Shown here: positions 56,528 to 56,771 of the stretch, piece after piece
Position numbering within the stretch: position 1 is the stretch's first letter
Layout of the letters: every line of letters begins with the position of its first letter
The notes under the pieces: model-generated
Told to the model about the DNA's origin: nothing
Databases searched by the model: none
What the model saw: the letters and a program-made list of their open reading frames with translations, nothing else
Translations under genes and position numbers: made by a program
DNA from: CBEULR01 sp965544035
Lineage (GTDB): Bacteria; Bacillota; Desulfotomaculia; Desulfotomaculales; Desulforudaceae
DNA length: 56,771 nt
Direction of reading: 5' to 3'
Assembly (NCBI GenBank): GCA_965544035.1
Contig: CBEULR010000013.1
Span: forward strand, 1 to 56,771

Positions 56528-56771
56528 ATGGAAAAAGTGTTGCAGCAGATCCTCGGGGAACTCAAATCCATTAACGGTCGCCTGGATCGCCTTGAAGAAG
56601 GTCAGGAAGCCCAAGGGCAGGAACTCAAAGAACTCCGCCAGGGCCAGGAACTCTTACTTAAACGCACGGATAACCTTGAACAGGGCCAAGGACTCTTACT
56701 TGACCGCGTGGACAATCTTGAACAGGGCCAAGGACTCTTACTTGACCGCGTGGACAATCTTGAACAGGGCC
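56528..56771 (+). CDS. coiled-coil repeat protein, cut by the window end
   Basis: At least 81 codons are visible from ATG 56528 (GGAGGGAG, about 7-nt spacer). The protein is Glu/Leu/Gln-rich; after MEKVLQQILGELKSINGRL it repeats NLEQGQGLLLDRVD (14 residues, heptad-like) at least twice exactly and once degenerately. It would form a long coiled-coil; such repeat proteins are sometimes phage-tail or surface-associated, but nothing identifies it. The true end lies beyond 56771. Confidence 0.75.
   Translation, partial: MEKVLQQILGELKSINGRLDRLEEGQEAQGQELKELRQGQELLLKRTDNLEQGQGLLLDRVDNLEQGQGLLLDRVDNLEQG
56672..56771 (+). repeat. 42-bp tandem repeats in the coiled-coil gene
   Basis: Units 56672-56713 and 56714-56755 are identical except one base (AACCTT versus AATCTT); a third begins at 56756 and runs off the window. 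A degenerate earlier unit lies just upstream. Unit length is 14 codons, so copy-number change keeps the frame. Confidence 0.85.

Overview
The window looks like a chromosomal segment from a spore-forming, fairly GC-rich Clostridia/Peptococcaceae-type Firmicute (Desulfotomaculum/Pelotomaculum-like; the exact genus is my inference). The signs are a gerB-gerA-gerC germination operon, a GerMN lipoprotein, both LonB and Lon next to tig-clpP-clpX, a YkvI-type membrane protein, frequent TTG/GTG starts with strong Shine-Dalgarno (SD) sequences, and no outer-membrane genes. I see no IS element, integrase, prophage or CRISPR array.

Layout. 0-5.5 kb (leftward): germination operon gerB-gerA-gerC, a two-helix membrane protein and a CaCA cation exchanger; gerC carries an in-frame TGA. 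5.5-11.8 kb: folC, valS and an unknown gene, then a rightward periplasmic-binding-like protein and a small conserved protein. 11.9-19.7 kb (leftward): proteostasis cluster tig-clpP-clpX-lonB-lon. 19.9-24.5 kb (rightward): TrmI-type tRNA methyltransferase, a Crp/Fnr regulator, then a small membrane protein, a YeiH-type transporter, UspA and an SRPBCC membrane protein. 24.5-31.4 kb: tRNA-His/Gln/Lys, a DprA-like protein, a DUF815 ATPase, exported PepF, a 27-residue peptide gene, an orphan DNA methyltransferase, tRNA-Leu and an unknown membrane protein. 31.5-39 kb (leftward): PocR-PAS-GGDEF-HD-GYP protein, a vWA/metallopeptidase-like protein, MoxR ATPase, an LRV-repeat protein, a small protein and a WYL regulator. 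39-44.2 kb: nitroreductase, ABC-2 exporter pair, YkvI, DUF169 and RDD proteins. 44.3-48.6 kb (leftward): murI, HgdB-like protein, MBL hydrolase, rph, rdgB, tRNA-Gly, tRNA-Arg. 48.8-53.5 kb: cell-wall and spore genes (SH3/AMIN amidase, GerMN lipoprotein, L,D-transpeptidase) and a quinate-dehydrogenase-like protein. 53.7-56.8 kb: accessory-looking end with a tiny hydrophobic peptide gene divergent from an HTH-like protein plus Mrr, then a coiled-coil gene with 42-bp tandem repeats cut by the window edge.

The most interesting places are: (i) 54.3-56.3 kb, where a near-consensus promoter drives a 27-residue hydrophobic peptide, two copies of a 21-bp repeat sit on the divergent promoters, and an unknown HTH-like gene is coupled to Mrr; (ii) the overlapping LRV-MoxR-vWA operon; (iii) gerC, where the TGA is followed 15 nt later by a perfect hairpin with a GGTC loop; (iv) the 27-residue Arg-rich peptide gene at 29.4 kb; and (v) the Crp-like site in front of the small membrane protein-YeiH-UspA operon. 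None is proven from sequence alone.
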